A stretch of 64,000 bases of DNA from Massilia oculi (GCF_003143515.1 NZ_CP029343.1:2480001-2544000), one strand, 5' to 3'; numbered from the stretch's first letter, positions 25,335 to 35,586 are shown. The notes: generated by a model from the letters alone, not told the origin. Translations and numbers: made by a program.

Positions 25335-26420
25335 CTAGATCGGTTTGACGCGCCCCAGCTCCGGCCGCAGGGCGAATTCGGCCAGCTCGTCGCGCAGCCG
25401 CTCCCCTTCCCCGATCGCCCGCTTCCAGGTGCGCACACGGGCATCGTGATCCAGGCCATAGAACCTGAAATCGGCGCGGTCCGGCAGTTTCCCGCGCGGC
25501 AGCGTGCGCAGGAATTCGTCGGACGGCGCCACCAGCAGCACGTTGTCGAGCCAGCCACGATTGGCGCCGCGCGCCGCCCTTCTCCACGGGAATCCCTTAT
25601 CCAGCCATCCCGGCACGATGTGCTCGGTGAAATGCGGGTACAGCACCAGTTCGCCCCTGGCGCGCGAATACGGCAGCGCCAGGTGATAGTCGATGATGCC
25701 GCCGTCCCAGTAGCTGCCGGCGGGCGCCTCGGCGATGCCGGTCACCGCCTTCATGATCAAGGGCAGCGTGCCCGAAGCCAGCAATCCGGCCGCCAGGTTG
25801 TCGCGCGTGAGCGTCGAGAAGTGCGTGTTGAAGCTGTCGAAGCGCTCGCGCAGCCATGGCGCCTGGCTTCGTGCATCGCCAATCACCACCCGCTCCATCA
25901 GGCGCCCCAGCCAGGCGCGCGAGCCGGCGTTGTGCAGCGCCGCCGACAGGAAGCCGCGCATCTCGGCATAGCGGTGCGCCGGCGCCGCCAGTGAACGCAG
26001 CCCGCGCACGGTCAAGAGGTGCAGCCGGTAGTGCTCGTGGTTGACGATGTCGTCTTCATGCCCGCGCACCAGTTCGCCCAGCAGGGCCTGCACGACCGCG
26101 TCGATGTCCTGCGGCGTGGGCTTGAGGCTCGTGTAGCGCTGGCCCGCATACAGCTCGCCCAGCAGGGCAAAAGCCTTGGCCGGATCCTTCTGGCAGGCGG
26201 CCGCCATGCGCCAGGCGCCGATCGAGGCGCCGATGAGGGTGCGTTCGCGCGGGGCCGAAGGGAACCATTCGCCGAACATCCACTGGTCCAGCGACTGGAA
26301 GATCAATCCCTTGGGGCCGCCCGCCGCGGCGGGCACGATGGCCACGTCGCGGGCCCGCAAGCCATGTTCTGCAATCTGCGCCATGGCCAATGGCCCGGCA
26401 TGAAAAGTGAGCGCCTTCAT
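25335..26420 (-). CDS. Patatin-like phospholipase family protein
   Basis: The 361-residue protein has the patatin layout: a glycine-rich oxyanion loop AAAGGPKGLIF at 31-41, the nucleophile elbow IGASIGAW with Ser66, and a catalytic-dyad aspartate in YWDGGIIDYH near residue 238. Patatins hydrolyse acyl chains from membrane lipids; the substrate here is unknown. No signal peptide is seen. The gene is divergent from the DUF3857/transglutaminase gene (95-base spacer) and sits between pth and ychF, which are adjacent in many relatives. Confidence 0.75.
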   Translation of the reverse strand: MKALTFHAGPLAMAQIAEHGLRARDVAIVPAAAGGPKGLIFQSLDQWMFGEWFPSAPRERTLIGASIGAWRMAAACQKDPAKAFALLGELYAGQRYTSLKPTPQDIDAVVQALLGELVRGHEDDIVNHEHYRLHLLTVRGLRSLAAPAHRYAEMRGFLSAALHNAGSRAWLGRLMERVVIGDARSQAPWLRERFDSFNTHFSTLTRDNLAAGLLASGTLPLIMKAVTGIAEAPAGSYWDGGIIDYHLALPYSRARGELVLYPHFTEHIVPGWLDKGFPWRRAARGANRGWLDNVLLVAPSDEFLRTLPRGKLPDRADFRFYGLDHDARVRTWKRAIGEGERLRDELAEFALRPELGRVKPI

Positions 26421-26515
26421 GCCGAAATTATCGCAGGAAGCATGCGCTTGCGCCCGATCAATCCTGTCACCGTACTGCTGCGTAACATGGGCCGGTCGCG
26501 TGTCCGGAGAATGCC

Positions 26516-28396
26516 ATGCCCCTGCGCTTCGTCGTCATGCTGTGTCTGCTTCTGTGTCCATTGCTGGGCCTGCCTGCGTCTGCAAGCGCGCTCGAGGCCG
26601 ACAGCGGCACCGACCGCTCGGTGGTGGTGGACCGCCACGTCCAGCATTTCGTCGTCGACGCCAGCGGCGCCTACACGCTCACGGTCGAACTGGCCAAGAC
26701 CATCGTCAACCGCGCGGCGCTGCACGAACATGCCCAGTTCTACATCGGCTACAACCAGTCGCTCGACGAAGTCGTGTCCGTCGAGGCGCATACCGAGAAA
26801 GCCGACGGCCGGCGCCTGGCGGTGCAGCCGCACCAGATCCGCGACCAGCAAGAAGCCGCCTCGCTCGACGCCCCGATGTTCCAGGACACGCGGCTCAAGA
26901 TCGTCGTCTTCCCCGACGTCGAAGCGGGCGACAAGGTCGCGGTGCGCTACGTCGCGCGGCGCCACACGCCGCTGTTTCCCGGCCACTTCGAAGACCTGAC
27001 CTCGGCGCGCTTCCAGCGCCAGCGCGACTTCCGCCTGGTCTACGACATGCCGGCTTCGATGCCGCTGCACGCCGACGCGGTCGGTTTCGAGGCGATTGCC
27101 ACGATGAGCATGCCCGCACCCGCGCCCGGCAAGCGCCGCTACGCCTGGCGCTACGTCGACGGCGACAATGCGCGGCTCGAGGCCGATTCGGTCAGCTATC
27201 TCGACTACGGCAAGCGGCTCGCGGTCTCGACCTTCGCCGACTACGCCGCCTTCGCGCGCGCCTACCAGGAGCGCGCCGCCGGCAAGGCGCTGCCCGACGA
27301 CACGGTGGCGGCGCTGGCGGCCAGCATCACGGGCACTACCGTCGACCGCCGCGCCCGCGCGATCGCCCTCTCCGACTGGGTGCGCAAGAACGTGCGCTAC
27401 GTCGGCGTCTATCTCGGCCCCGGCGGCGTGGTGCCGCATGCGGCGTCCAGCGTGCTGGCCAACCGCTATGGCGACTGCAAGGACCATGCAACACTGCTCG
27501 AGGCGCTGCTGGCCAGCTCCGGCATCGACAGCACGGTGGCGCTGGTCAATAACGGCGACGCCTATCGCCTGCCCGGCGTGCCCACGCTGGGCGTGCTCAA
27601 TCACGCGATCGTCTATATTCCTTCGCTGCAGCTGTACCTCGACCCGACCGCCGAATCGGTGGCGGGCGGCTTCCTGCCCGCGGCGCTGCTCGGCAAGCCG
27701 GCGGTGCTGGCGCGCTCGGGAGAGTTCGCGATGGTCCCCTTCTTCCAGCAGGCGCGCAGCCGCACATTCACCCAGTTCGACATCCAACCCGACGGCGGCA
27801 GCCGCTTCAGGGTCACGCGCACCAGCAGCGGCGCCCAGGCCGAGCCCTACCGCCGCGTGGTGCGCGCCACGCCGGCGGCAGAACGCGACCGCTTCGTCGA
27901 ACGCATGCTGCAAGGGCTGGGGCAACAGGGCGGTGGCGTGCTGGAGCCGGGCGATACCGAAGGCGAGGCCGACGACTATACCCTGTCGCTGCGCGGCGCC
28001 AGCAGCGGCTTCACGCAACTGCCGGGGCCGACGGGGCTGGCCACCACGTATAACTTCTGGGGAGGATTGGGCGACGCCGTGTTCGCGTTCACGCAGGAAC
28101 CCGAGCGGCGCCAGGAATTCGTCTGTCCGGCGATCGATGCCGAGGATGAACTACGCTTCCACCTGCCCAGGCGCGCGCAGGTGCTGGCCCTGCCGCGCGC
28201 CATCAAGGTGATCGATGCCAACTTCGCCTACCGCTCGCATTACCAGCGGCGCGGCGCGCTGGTGACGGTCAAGCGCCAGCTCAAGTTCAGGCACACGGCG
28301 GCCACCTGTTCGCCCGACGACTACCGGCGCATGCGGCCGGCGCTCGAGCGCATGCTGCGCGACCTGCGCTCGCAGGTCGTGGTGCGGGGAGGATGA
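26516..28396 (+). CDS. DUF3857 and transglutaminase-like domain protein, secreted
   Basis: The 626-residue protein begins with a signal peptide (MPLRFVVMLCLLLCPLLG...) and should act in the periplasm. The first ~220 residues are a DUF3857 domain. A transglutaminase-like core follows with the catalytic triad visible as Cys in RYGDCKDHATLLEAL (about 321), His in LNHAIVYIP (about 363) and Asp in LYLDPTAES (about 378). The last 230 residues are beta-rich, as in related proteins. Bacterial members of this group may be peptidases or peptide cross-linkers; no substrate is known. It is the only + strand gene between pth and ychF. Confidence 0.82.
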   Translation: MPLRFVVMLCLLLCPLLGLPASASALEADSGTDRSVVVDRHVQHFVVDASGAYTLTVELAKTIVNRAALHEHAQFYIGYNQSLDEVVSVEAHTEKADGRRLAVQPHQIRDQQEAASLDAPMFQDTRLKIVVFPDVEAGDKVAVRYVARRHTPLFPGHFEDLTSARFQRQRDFRLVYDMPASMPLHADAVGFEAIATMSMPAPAPGKRRYAWRYVDGDNARLEADSVSYLDYGKRLAVSTFADYAAFARAYQERAAGKALPDDTVAALAASITGTTVDRRARAIALSDWVRKNVRYVGVYLGPGGVVPHAASSVLANRYGDCKDHATLLEALLASSGIDSTVALVNNGDAYRLPGVPTLGVLNHAIVYIPSLQLYLDPTAESVAGGFLPAALLGKPAVLARSGEFAMVPFFQQARSRTFTQFDIQPDGGSRFRVTRTSSGAQAEPYRRVVRATPAAERDRFVERMLQGLGQQGGGVLEPGDTEGEADDYTLSLRGASSGFTQLPGPTGLATTYNFWGGLGDAVFAFTQEPERRQEFVCPAIDAEDELRFHLPRRAQVLALPRAIKVIDANFAYRSHYQRRGALVTVKRQLKFRHTAATCSPDDYRRMRPALERMLRDLRSQVVVRGG

Positions 28397-28416
28397 ACTG
28401 GATGAAGATCGCGGCC

Positions 28417-29001
28417 TCAGGCCGTATGCAACTGCATCGTCGCCACGTCGAGCTTGCCTTCGCAGGCGAGCGGGATGATGCGCAGGCTCTTGTCGATCGA
28501 TTCCTCGATCAGGCTTTGTTCTTCCTTGCGCGGGCGATGCAGCACGAAATCGGCCACGCCCTGTTGCAGGTTGAGGCTGCGCGGGTGGCCGATGCCGAGG
28601 CGCAGGCGCCAGTATTCCTGGGTGCCGAGGGCCGCGGTGATGTCCTTCAGGCCGTTGTGGCCGCCCGAGGAACCGCCCTTCTTGAGCTTGGCGACGCCGG
28701 GCATCAGGTCCAGTTCGTCGTGCACGACCAGCACCTCGTCCGGGTTGATCTTGTAGAAGCGCGCCAGCGCGCCGACCGACTGGCCGGAGCGGTTCATGAA
28801 GGTCTGCGGCTCGAGCAGCCAGACGTCGTTGCCCGAGATCGAGGTCTTGGCCACCAGGGCGTTGAAGCGCGATTCGCGCTGCAGGCGGCAGCCCGGCAGG
28901 CTGTTGGCCAGGTTGTCGACCAGCCAGAAGCCGGCGTTGTGGCGGGTTTGTTCGTATTCCGGGCCAGGGTTGCCGAGGCCGACGATCAGACGGATGGACA
29001 T
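28417..29001 (-). CDS. pth: Peptidyl-tRNA hydrolase
   Basis: Pth recycles peptidyl-tRNAs released by stalled ribosomes. The 194-residue protein has the invariant features: [18 protein letters not shown] with the catalytic His21, FMNRSG near residue 68, HDELDLMPG near 93 (Asp of the dyad) and [13 protein letters not shown] near 109. It lies after rplY on the same strand, separated by a terminator-like hairpin, so part of its expression may come from a promoter in the 159-base spacer. Confidence 0.96.
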   Translation of the reverse strand: MSIRLIVGLGNPGPEYEQTRHNAGFWLVDNLANSLPGCRLQRESRFNALVAKTSISGNDVWLLEPQTFMNRSGQSVGALARFYKINPDEVLVVHDELDLMPGVAKLKKGGSSGGHNGLKDITAALGTQEYWRLRLGIGHPRSLNLQQGVADFVLHRPRKEEQSLIEESIDKSLRIIPLACEGKLDVATMQLHTA

Positions 29002-29089
29002 GCGTGGTGTTCTTTGGAGAAAACGCGATTATCGCTCAAACGGGCCAGCTGGCGTACACAACGACGTTCGGTGCAGGCCAACCCAAAAC

Positions 29090-29124
29090 AAAAAACCCGC
29101 CGGGCAAGCCACGACGGGTTTTTT
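29090..29124. terminator. Bidirectional-looking terminator between rplY and pth
   Basis: AAAAAACCCG and CGGGTTTTTT flank a GC-rich core, giving T-runs on both strands. It lies 37 bases after the rplY stop codon on the minus strand and would end or attenuate the prs-rplY transcript before pth. Confidence 0.75.
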
Positions 29125-29160
29125 ATCGATGCGCCACCGAAGCGGCGCCCTCAGCCGATA

Positions 29161-29748
29161 TTACTCAGCAGCGGTTTCAGCAGTCGCTGCGCCGCGTGGG
29201 ATCGAGGTGGTGACGATGGTCAGGTTCTGGCCGTGGGTCAGCGCGGTCACGCCTTCTGGCAGGACCAGGTCGCCGGTGTGGATCGATTGGCCGGCTTCCA
29301 GCTTCGACAGGTCGACTTCGATGAACTCTGGCAGTTGACCTGGCAGGCACGACACTTCGACTTCGTTCAGCACGTGCGACACGATGGCGCCGCTCAGCTT
29401 GACGGCTGGCGAGACTTCGGCGTTCACGAAGTGCAGGGTGACCTTGGTGTGGATCGGCTTCGAGGTGTCGACGCGCTGGAAGTCAGCGTGCAGGACCAGT
29501 TGCTTGTATGCGTGCATCTGGAAGTCACGCAGCAGCACTTGCTGGGTCTTGCCGTCGATTTCCAGGTCCAGCACGGAACCGTGGAATGCTTCTTTCTTGA
29601 GCGCGTGGTACAACGCGTTGCCGTCCAGGGCGATCAGTGCCGGGGCTTCGGTGCCACCGTAGATGATGCCTGGGGTCTGGCCAGCGTTGCGCAGGCGGCG
29701 GCTCGCTCCGGTCCCCTGCTGAGTGCGGTTGAATGCGACTACTTTCAT
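29161..29748 (-). CDS. rplY: 50S ribosomal protein L25/general stress protein Ctc
   Basis: L25 binds 5S rRNA. The 195-residue product is the long CTC/TL5 form: an N-terminal L25 domain starting [21 protein letters not shown] and a C-terminal beta domain after residue 100, ending in an alanine-rich tail. The frame extends 36 codons upstream without support. ATG 29748 has GGAGTTTCAC just before it. It follows prs, the normal order. Confidence 0.95.
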   Translation of the reverse strand: MKVVAFNRTQQGTGASRRLRNAGQTPGIIYGGTEAPALIALDGNALYHALKKEAFHGSVLDLEIDGKTQQVLLRDFQMHAYKQLVLHADFQRVDTSKPIHTKVTLHFVNAEVSPAVKLSGAIVSHVLNEVEVSCLPGQLPEFIEVDLSKLEAGQSIHTGDLVLPEGVTALTHGQNLTIVTTSIPRGAATAETAAE

Positions 29749-29888
29749 GTGAAACTCCAAAAATAAATCGGGCCCGAATGCCGCAGAAAATTCCACGGCC
29801 CGGTTGCCCAGTGGCGACCATCCCCGCGACCAGGGACGGTCAAGAACGAGCGCCAAGGCTGCGCGCTCAAGAAATCCTGATGCTACAA

Positions 29889-29916
29889 CGGCGCGCCGGC
29901 TGTTTCAGCCAGGCGC
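29889..29916 (-). repeat. Hairpin between prs and rplY
   Basis: GCGCGCC-GGCTG and CAGCC-GGCGCGC form an imperfect stem with one mismatch on either strand, about 30 bases after the prs stop. No T-run follows, so it may be an RNA-processing or pausing site rather than a terminator. Confidence 0.4.
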
Positions 29917-29942
29917 GCCGCGAAAAACAGCGACTGTATTGC

Positions 29943-30893
29943 TTAGTCGACGAACAGCGAAATCACCGAGTCGCCCTTGACGATCCGCTTGAAGGTCTCG
30001 GCCAGCAGCGGTGCGCAGGTCAGCTGGCGGATCTTGCCGCAAGCGGCGCCGGCTGGGCTCAGCGGGATGGTGTCGGTGACGACCAGTTCGTCCAGCGGCG
30101 AGTTCGCGATGCGATCGATCGCCGGGCCGGACAGGACCGGGTGCGTGCAATAGGCAACGACTTTCTTGGCGCCGCGCTCCTTGAGCACTTCGGCGGCCTT
30201 GCACAGGGTGCCTGCGGTGTCGACCATGTCATCCATGATCACGCAGTTGCGGCCTTCGACTTCGCCGATGATGTTCATCACTTCCGACACGTTCGCCTTC
30301 GGGCGACGCTTGTCGATGATCGCCAGGTCGCAGCCCAGGCGCTTGGCCAGGGCACGTGCGCGCACCACGCCGCCGACGTCAGGCGACACGACCAGCAGGT
30401 CGTCGTAGTTGCGCTTCTGCAGGTCGCCCAGAAGGATTGGCGATGCGTAGATATTGTCGACCGGGATGTCGAAGAAACCCTGGATCTGGTCGGCGTGCAG
30501 GTCCATGATCAGGACGCGCTCGACGCCGGCTTCTTCCAGCATGTTCGCGACGACCTTGGCCGAGATCGCGACACGCGCCGAACGCGGGCGGCGGTCCTGG
30601 CGGGCATAACCGAAGTAAGGGATGGCGGCGGTGATACGGCCGGCCGAGGCGCGCTTGAGGGCGTCGACCATCAGCATGATTTCCATCAGGCTGTCATTGG
30701 TCGGGGCGCAGGTCGATTGCAGGACGAAGACATCCTTGCCACGCACGTTCTCGTTGATCTCGACCATGACTTCGCCGTCGGAGAACTTGGAGACGACTGC
30801 TTTACCGAGAGGAATGCCGAGGCTTTTTGCGACCCCCTCTGCTAGTGCCGGATTGGCATTGCCGGTAAAAACCATCAGGTTTTCGTAAGCCAT
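29943..30893 (-). CDS. prs: Ribose-phosphate pyrophosphokinase
   Basis: Prs makes PRPP from ribose-5-phosphate and ATP for nucleotide, histidine and tryptophan synthesis. The 316-residue protein carries the N-terminal [16 protein letters not shown] segment, the [17 protein letters not shown] metal/ATP region near 130-146, and the PRPP-binding loop [13 protein letters not shown] near 218-230. The frame runs 53 codons upstream through the tRNA-Gln terminator; ATG 30893 ([15 protein letters not shown]) is the family start. Confidence 0.96.
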   Translation of the reverse strand: MAYENLMVFTGNANPALAEGVAKSLGIPLGKAVVSKFSDGEVMVEINENVRGKDVFVLQSTCAPTNDSLMEIMLMVDALKRASAGRITAAIPYFGYARQDRRPRSARVAISAKVVANMLEEAGVERVLIMDLHADQIQGFFDIPVDNIYASPILLGDLQKRNYDDLLVVSPDVGGVVRARALAKRLGCDLAIIDKRRPKANVSEVMNIIGEVEGRNCVIMDDMVDTAGTLCKAAEVLKERGAKKVVAYCTHPVLSGPAIDRIANSPLDELVVTDTIPLSPAGAACGKIRQLTCAPLLAETFKRIVKGDSVISLFVD

Positions 30894-30935
30894 GGGAGTC
30901 CCAAAAGGTAAAAAGCGTTTGTACGGTAGAAAAAC

Positions 30936-30960
30936 AATCAGCCGGATGTACCGGCTGATT
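30936..30960 (-). terminator. Hairpin with T-run between tRNA-Gln and prs
   Basis: AATCAGCCGG and CCGGCTGATT form a perfect 10-bp stem with a 5-base loop. On the minus strand it is followed by GTTTTTC. It stands 78 bases after the tRNA and 43 before prs, so it can terminate the tRNA transcript or attenuate read-through into prs. Confidence 0.75.
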
Positions 30961-31038
30961 AGCATGCTGACGTGGCGCTCGGCACCGCATCGCGATCTTC
31001 TTGCTGGACGCATCCGCATCGACAGAACAAGAAAACTT

Positions 31039-31115
31039 TGGCAGGGGAACAAGGATTCGAACCTTGGTATGCCGGAATCAAAATCCGGTGCCTTAACCAG
31101 CTTGGCGATTCCCCT
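31039..31115 (-). tRNA. tRNA-Gln (anticodon TTG)
   Basis: The 77-base minus-strand sequence folds as a cloverleaf: a 7-bp acceptor stem AGGGGAA/TTCCCCT, discriminator G and encoded CCA; an anticodon stem CCGGA/TCCGG enclosing loop TTTTGAT with anticodon TTG; and a T-arm with GGTTCGAATCC. It reads CAA and, by wobble, CAG codons. Its place between ispE and prs is a conserved feature of betaproteobacteria. Confidence 0.97.
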
Positions 31116-31180
31116 ACACGATCTTTACTGCTTGTCGCTGGAACTTCAACTTGCTACTCAGCGCCGCGACAGGCAGTATT

Positions 31181-32080
31181 TTATTCTATAACTCCCTGAT
31201 TTTGCAAGAGCGATTTCATCAGCGGGTGTGTCTTCAGCGACTTCGCCTTCCATGCCGTCCATTTGCCCGGCACTTGCGCCAACACCTGGTCGGCAGCGTC
31301 TTCGCTGGAGAACGCGCAAAACACGCACGCCCCTGAGCCAGTCATCCTGGCATCGCCATGGCTGCTCAACCATTCAACCGCCTCTGCTACCGGCGGGAAC
31401 AGGCGCATCGCCACGTCCTGCAAATCATTTTTCCCAAACCCAACCGTAGTGCATGAATCGGTGTGGCTGGAAAAGTCCGCTATTCTGACGGGCTTTGAAT
31501 CTCTTGTCAAATCCGGCGCAGAAAAAATTGCGGGCGTCGGCACCGCGACCCCCGGTTCGATCACCACATACCAGCAATCCGGCCCCGGCGCCGCCTGCAA
31601 GGCCTCCCCCACGCCTTCCGCGAACGCGGTTTCGCCGAACAGGAAGAACGGGATGTCGGCGCCCAGCGGCAGGCCCAGCGCCATCAGTTCCTCGCGGCTC
31701 AGGCCGGCTTGCCAGAGCGCGTTGGCCGCCATCAAGGCGGTGGCCGCATCCGACGATCCTCCTCCGAGCCCGCCGCCCATGGGCAAGACCTTGTCCACCC
31801 GGACCGAGATGCCCGGCGGCAGCCGGCCATGGCGGCGCGCGAACTCGGCCTGCAGCAGGCGCAGCGCCCGCACGACCAGGTCCTGGTCTTCGGGCACGCC
31901 CGGTACGTCGTTGGTGCGGCGAATCTGCTCGTCGTCGCGCAAGTCGAAATGCAAGCGGTCGGCACGGTCGATCAGCTGAAATACGCTTTGCAGCAGGTGG
32001 TAGCCATCGGCGCGGCGGCCGGTGACGTGCAGGAACAGGTTGAGCTTGGCCGGAGCCGGGCAATCGTGCAGCGAACGCAT
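31181..32080 (-). CDS. ispE: 4-(cytidine 5'-diphospho)-2-C-methyl-D-erythritol kinase
   Basis: IspE phosphorylates CDP-ME in the MEP pathway to isoprenoids. The 299-residue GHMP kinase has PAPAKLNLFLHVTGRRADGYH at its N-terminus, with the catalytic lysine and histidine region, the ATP-binding loop PMGGGLGGGSSDAATAL near 98-114, LGADIPFFL near 137 and the C-terminal MTGSGACVFCAF. It starts 3 bases after lolB, so the two are translationally linked, and tRNA-Gln follows 65 bases downstream. Confidence 0.95.
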   Translation of the reverse strand: MRSLHDCPAPAKLNLFLHVTGRRADGYHLLQSVFQLIDRADRLHFDLRDDEQIRRTNDVPGVPEDQDLVVRALRLLQAEFARRHGRLPPGISVRVDKVLPMGGGLGGGSSDAATALMAANALWQAGLSREELMALGLPLGADIPFFLFGETAFAEGVGEALQAAPGPDCWYVVIEPGVAVPTPAIFSAPDLTRDSKPVRIADFSSHTDSCTTVGFGKNDLQDVAMRLFPPVAEAVEWLSSHGDARMTGSGACVFCAFSSEDAADQVLAQVPGKWTAWKAKSLKTHPLMKSLLQNQGVIE

Positions 32081-32083
32081 GGA

Positions 32084-32704
32084 TCAGGCTGCCGGCAGGA
32101 TGACGATGCGGATCGCCAGGTCCGTGATGTCGCCCGAGGCGGCGCGCTCGGCCTGGATGAGGCGCGGCGCCGGCTGGCTTGCCGCCGGGTCGCCGGTCGC
32201 CGGATCTTGCCACTCGACGAAGCGCAGGCGCCAGCCATCCCTGGTCGTCACACTATTATTGGCCGGCGAGGCGCGGAAGCGCTGCCCCTGCGCGTCCAGC
32301 GCATAACCCTGCAGCCAGTCGCGCAGGCCTGACACCGGCAGCGGCCAGCCCAGCGTCTGCTGGGTCAGGCTGTCGATGTCGCCCGCCGTGCGCTCCTGGC
32401 CGCCCTGGACCAGGGTCGCGGAAGTGGGCGTGACATTGATCGTGGCCACGGTCTGGCCCAGCGGAGAAATCAGGGTGACGTCGATCGCCTCGGGACGCTG
32501 GTCCCAGTTGAAATTGCCGGTGATCGACTCCTGCCTACCATCCTTCTGGTAATTGACCGACAGCTTGCCCGACAGGTCGATGGTGTCGCGGTAGTCGCCG
32601 ACGGTGGCGGTGGACAGGTTGGCGGTGCCGGTGGCGCAGCCGGCAAGCGCGGCAGCGAAGGAGCACGCGGCGGCGAGCAGGGTGAGACGTCGGGTCAGTG
32701 GCAT
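32084..32704 (-). CDS. lolB: Outer membrane lipoprotein insertase LolB
   Basis: LolB accepts lipoproteins from LolA and inserts them in the outer membrane. The 206-residue precursor has a lipoprotein signal with lipobox ALAGC (Cys23) and a LolA/LolB-type beta fold with FNWDQRPEAIDVTLISPLGQ near residues 63-82. It precedes ispE as in other betaproteobacteria and follows the TPR lipoprotein gene. Confidence 0.9.
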   Translation of the reverse strand: MPLTRRLTLLAAACSFAAALAGCATGTANLSTATVGDYRDTIDLSGKLSVNYQKDGRQESITGNFNWDQRPEAIDVTLISPLGQTVATINVTPTSATLVQGGQERTAGDIDSLTQQTLGWPLPVSGLRDWLQGYALDAQGQRFRASPANNSVTTRDGWRLRFVEWQDPATGDPAASQPAPRLIQAERAASGDITDLAIRIVILPAA

Positions 32705-32729
32705 AGGAACGATCGGAAATTGGACAAAC

Positions 32730-32758
32730 GCGGCGGACAGCGCTATGCGGTCCGCCGC
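32730..32758 (-). terminator. Hairpin between the TPR lipoprotein gene and lolB
   Basis: GCGGCGGAC and GTCCGCCGC, extended by inner GC pairs, form a very stable stem 15 bases after the TPR gene stop. The minus-strand sequence after it is GTTTGTCC, a weak T-run, so it may be a partial terminator or a stabilising 3' end. Confidence 0.5.
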
Positions 32759-32772
32759 CAGGCTGGATTATT

Positions 32773-34644
32773 TCACAAGGCAGGCCGCAACCGCGCCAGC
32801 GTGGTGCGCAGCGTATCGTTCTGCGGATCCTTGGCGCGCGCCTCGCGCCACAGCTTCTCGGCCGCCGACTTATCGCCCTTCTGCCACAGCACCTCGCCCA
32901 GGTGGACGGCGATCTCGGGGTCCTTGCGCAGGCCGTAGGCGCGGCGCAGGAATTTCTCGGCTTCAGCCAGGTTACCCATTCGATAATGGACCCAGCCCAT
33001 GCTGTCCATGATGAAGGGATCGTCCGGCGCCATGTCGAGCGCCTTGGCGATCAGGCCGTAGGCTTCCTGCAGGCGCACACTGCGCTCCGCCAGCGAATAG
33101 CCAAGGGCGTTGTAGGCATGGTGATTGTCGGGCGCCTGCGCCATCACCTCACGCAATTGCGCTTCCATCACGTCGACCTTGCCCAGTTTTTCGGCCAGTA
33201 GCGCGAAGTCGTACAGCAGGTCGGGATTCTTCGGGAAGCGCTTGGTGGCCGCTTCCATCACCGCATAGGCTTCCTGCAGCTGGTTGGCGTCGCGCAGCAG
33301 TTGCGCCTCGGCCGCCATGAGCTGGGCCTGGCGCGCCGGATCGTCGGTCTTGATCTCGGCCAGCAGGCGCCGCGCGCTGTTCAGGTCACCGCCCTTGCCG
33401 ACCAGGTGGACGCGGCGCAGCTGGGTATTGAAGCGGGTTTGCGCATCCGTGCCTTCGGGCACCTTGTCCAGCCATTGCAGGGCGCCGACCAGGTCGTTGC
33501 GCTCCTCCGCCAGTTGCGACAGGATCAACAGCGCGCGCGAAGGATCGCGTTCGTCGTCCGGATTGCGCCCCAGCACTTCCACGAAACGCGTGAAATATTG
33601 TTCGGCGCCGAGGGCATCGTTCATCTGCGTGGCCAGGATGCCCAGCGCATACAGATGCGCGACGTTGTCGGGCTGGGCCTTGACCAGCAGCTCGAACTCG
33701 CGCCGCGCAGCCGGATAATCCTTGCGGTTGACCAGCACCCGCGCATAGGCGGCGCGCACATCGCTCGCCTTCGGATAGCTCTTGAGGAATTTCTGCATCA
33801 AGGCCACCACTTGCGCCTCGTCCTCGGTCACCTGCGCCAGCATCAGCAGGGCGATCTCGGCGTCGGGCTTGATGGCCAGGGCCGCCTGGGCTTCGCTGCG
33901 GGCCAGCGCCTTGTCGCCCTTCACCAGCGCGATCTGGGCGCGCACGACGCGCGCTTCCATCGTGTTGTCGTAGGGCGCGATCAGGCGCTCGAGCATGGCG
34001 ATCGCCGCTTCCTTGTCCTTCGCGCGGCCCAGCAATTGCTGGACCTGGAACAGCAGCACGCCGCGCCGGGCCGGTGTCGCCTCGCGCAGGCGCTGCTCGA
34101 AAATCGGTTCGAGTTCGGCGATCTTGTCGGACGTGACCGCCATGCCGACGAAATACTGGGTCGCTTCGTCGGATTCCGGGTCGAGCCGGTACCACAGGCG
34201 CACCGCGGCCAGGGTGTCGTCGGCCTGCTTGGCGGCCACCGCCATCTCGGCCGCACGGCGCGCCAGGCGCGGATCGCCGGTGCGCTGGGCCAGGTTGTAG
34301 ACGGTGAGATAAGGCCCCTGCCAGTCGCCGTTGCGAAACGCGAATTCCGCCTTCATCAGCTGCTCGAGCATGACGGGCGTGAGCTCGACCTTGGGCAGGC
34401 GCGCTTCTTCCTCGGCCTTTTGCTTGGCCGCCAGCTCTTCCTCGTCCAGCTCGGCCTCTTGCTGCGCGGATTGCTGCTGGCCGAACTCGGCCTGCCCGCC
34501 GGCGGCGAGCGACTGCTGTTGCGGCGAGGCAGCACATCCTGAGAGCAGGCCTGCAAGCAGCCCGGAGACGGTTACAATGGCGAAAGCGTTTTTCAAAGCA
34601 AGTCCAAAATCCGAGTTGATGTTTTGATTTGATTCTACGCTCAT
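32773..34644 (-). CDS. Tetratricopeptide-repeat lipoprotein
   Basis: The 623-residue protein begins with an N-terminal stretch and a lipobox LLSGC (Cys37), then a Gln/Glu-rich coiled segment (about 45-85) and an array of TPR-type helical repeats up to the end, for example [20 protein letters not shown] and [20 protein letters not shown]. Related TPR proteins precede lolB-ispE in many betaproteobacteria and may act as an envelope scaffold; the exact role is not known. The open frame continues 316 codons upstream, but that part is antisense to mutM, so ATG 34644 is the start. Confidence 0.82.
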   Translation of the reverse strand: MSVESNQNINSDFGLALKNAFAIVTVSGLLAGLLSGCAASPQQQSLAAGGQAEFGQQQSAQQEAELDEEELAAKQKAEEEARLPKVELTPVMLEQLMKAEFAFRNGDWQGPYLTVYNLAQRTGDPRLARRAAEMAVAAKQADDTLAAVRLWYRLDPESDEATQYFVGMAVTSDKIAELEPIFEQRLREATPARRGVLLFQVQQLLGRAKDKEAAIAMLERLIAPYDNTMEARVVRAQIALVKGDKALARSEAQAALAIKPDAEIALLMLAQVTEDEAQVVALMQKFLKSYPKASDVRAAYARVLVNRKDYPAARREFELLVKAQPDNVAHLYALGILATQMNDALGAEQYFTRFVEVLGRNPDDERDPSRALLILSQLAEERNDLVGALQWLDKVPEGTDAQTRFNTQLRRVHLVGKGGDLNSARRLLAEIKTDDPARQAQLMAAEAQLLRDANQLQEAYAVMEAATKRFPKNPDLLYDFALLAEKLGKVDVMEAQLREVMAQAPDNHHAYNALGYSLAERSVRLQEAYGLIAKALDMAPDDPFIMDSMGWVHYRMGNLAEAEKFLRRAYGLRKDPEIAVHLGEVLWQKGDKSAAEKLWREARAKDPQNDTLRTTLARLRPAL

Positions 34645-34752
34645 GCGCAGGCGCCTGCCGCGCATGAGCTGCGTCAGGATTCCTGGCGCCAGCCCGGCCC
34701 GCAGGCTGCCCAGCCGCGACGGCAACCCGACTTTACACGATTCGTCTCCCCC

Positions 34753-35586
34753 ATGCCTGAACTGCCAGAAGTAGAAGTCACCCGGCGCGGTGTCGCGCCC
34801 CATATCGAAGGCCGCGTGGTCGAGCAGGTCGTCTGCCGCCGCGACGGTTTGCGCTGGCCCTTCCCGCCCGGCTTGGGCGCGCTGCTGGCCGGCCGCCGCA
34901 TCCTGGCCACCGGCCGGCGCGGCAAATACCTGCTGATCCATTTCGAGCACGGCACACTGATCATCCACCTGGGCATGTCCGGCCACCTGCGCGTACTGCC
35001 GCCGGGCATCGAACCGCGCAAGCACGACCATTTCGACCTCGTCGTCAATGGCCCGGAAGGCGTGCAGGTGCTGCGCCTGCACGATCCGCGCCGCTTCGGC
35101 GCCGTGCTGTGGCATGCCAACGAGGATGGCGACCTGGAAGAGCACATCCTGCTGCGCGGCCTGGGCGTGGAACCGCTCGGCGGGCACTTCGATGGCGCCC
35201 TGCTGCATCGCGAAACGCGGCGCCGCAGCGCGCCGATCAAGCAGGTGCTGCTGGCCGGCGACATCGTGGTGGGCGTCGGCAATATCTACGCCTGCGAGAG
35301 CCTGTTCCGCGCCGGGATCAGCCCCAGGACGGCGGCCTCGCGCATCAGCCGCGCGCGCTACGACCGGCTGGCCGAAGCGATCCGCGAGATCCTGGCCGCC
35401 GCCATCGTCCAGGGCGGCAGTACCCTGCGTGACTTTATTGCTGTAAATGGCCAGTCTGGATATTTCCAGCAGACATATTTCGTCTATGATCGTGCTGGTG
35501 TGCCCTGCCGCCAGTGCGAGGCGCCGGTCCGCCAGATCAAGCAGGGCCAGCGCTCGACTTTCTATTGCGCGCAGTGCCAGCGCTAG
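34753..35586 (+). CDS. mutM: Formamidopyrimidine-DNA glycosylase
   Basis: MutM removes 8-oxoguanine and other oxidised purines. The protein (277 residues) starts with [13 protein letters not shown], so the catalytic Pro2 and Glu3 are intact. The helix-two-turn-helix near [14 protein letters not shown] and the C-terminal zinc finger [10 protein letters not shown]...CAQCQ are present. Together with mutY two genes downstream it forms part of the GO repair system; the divergent TPR gene starts 108 bases away. Confidence 0.96.
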   Translation: MPELPEVEVTRRGVAPHIEGRVVEQVVCRRDGLRWPFPPGLGALLAGRRILATGRRGKYLLIHFEHGTLIIHLGMSGHLRVLPPGIEPRKHDHFDLVVNGPEGVQVLRLHDPRRFGAVLWHANEDGDLEEHILLRGLGVEPLGGHFDGALLHRETRRRSAPIKQVLLAGDIVVGVGNIYACESLFRAGISPRTAASRISRARYDRLAEAIREILAAAIVQGGSTLRDFIAVNGQSGYFQQTYFVYDRAGVPCRQCEAPVRQIKQGQRSTFYCAQCQR

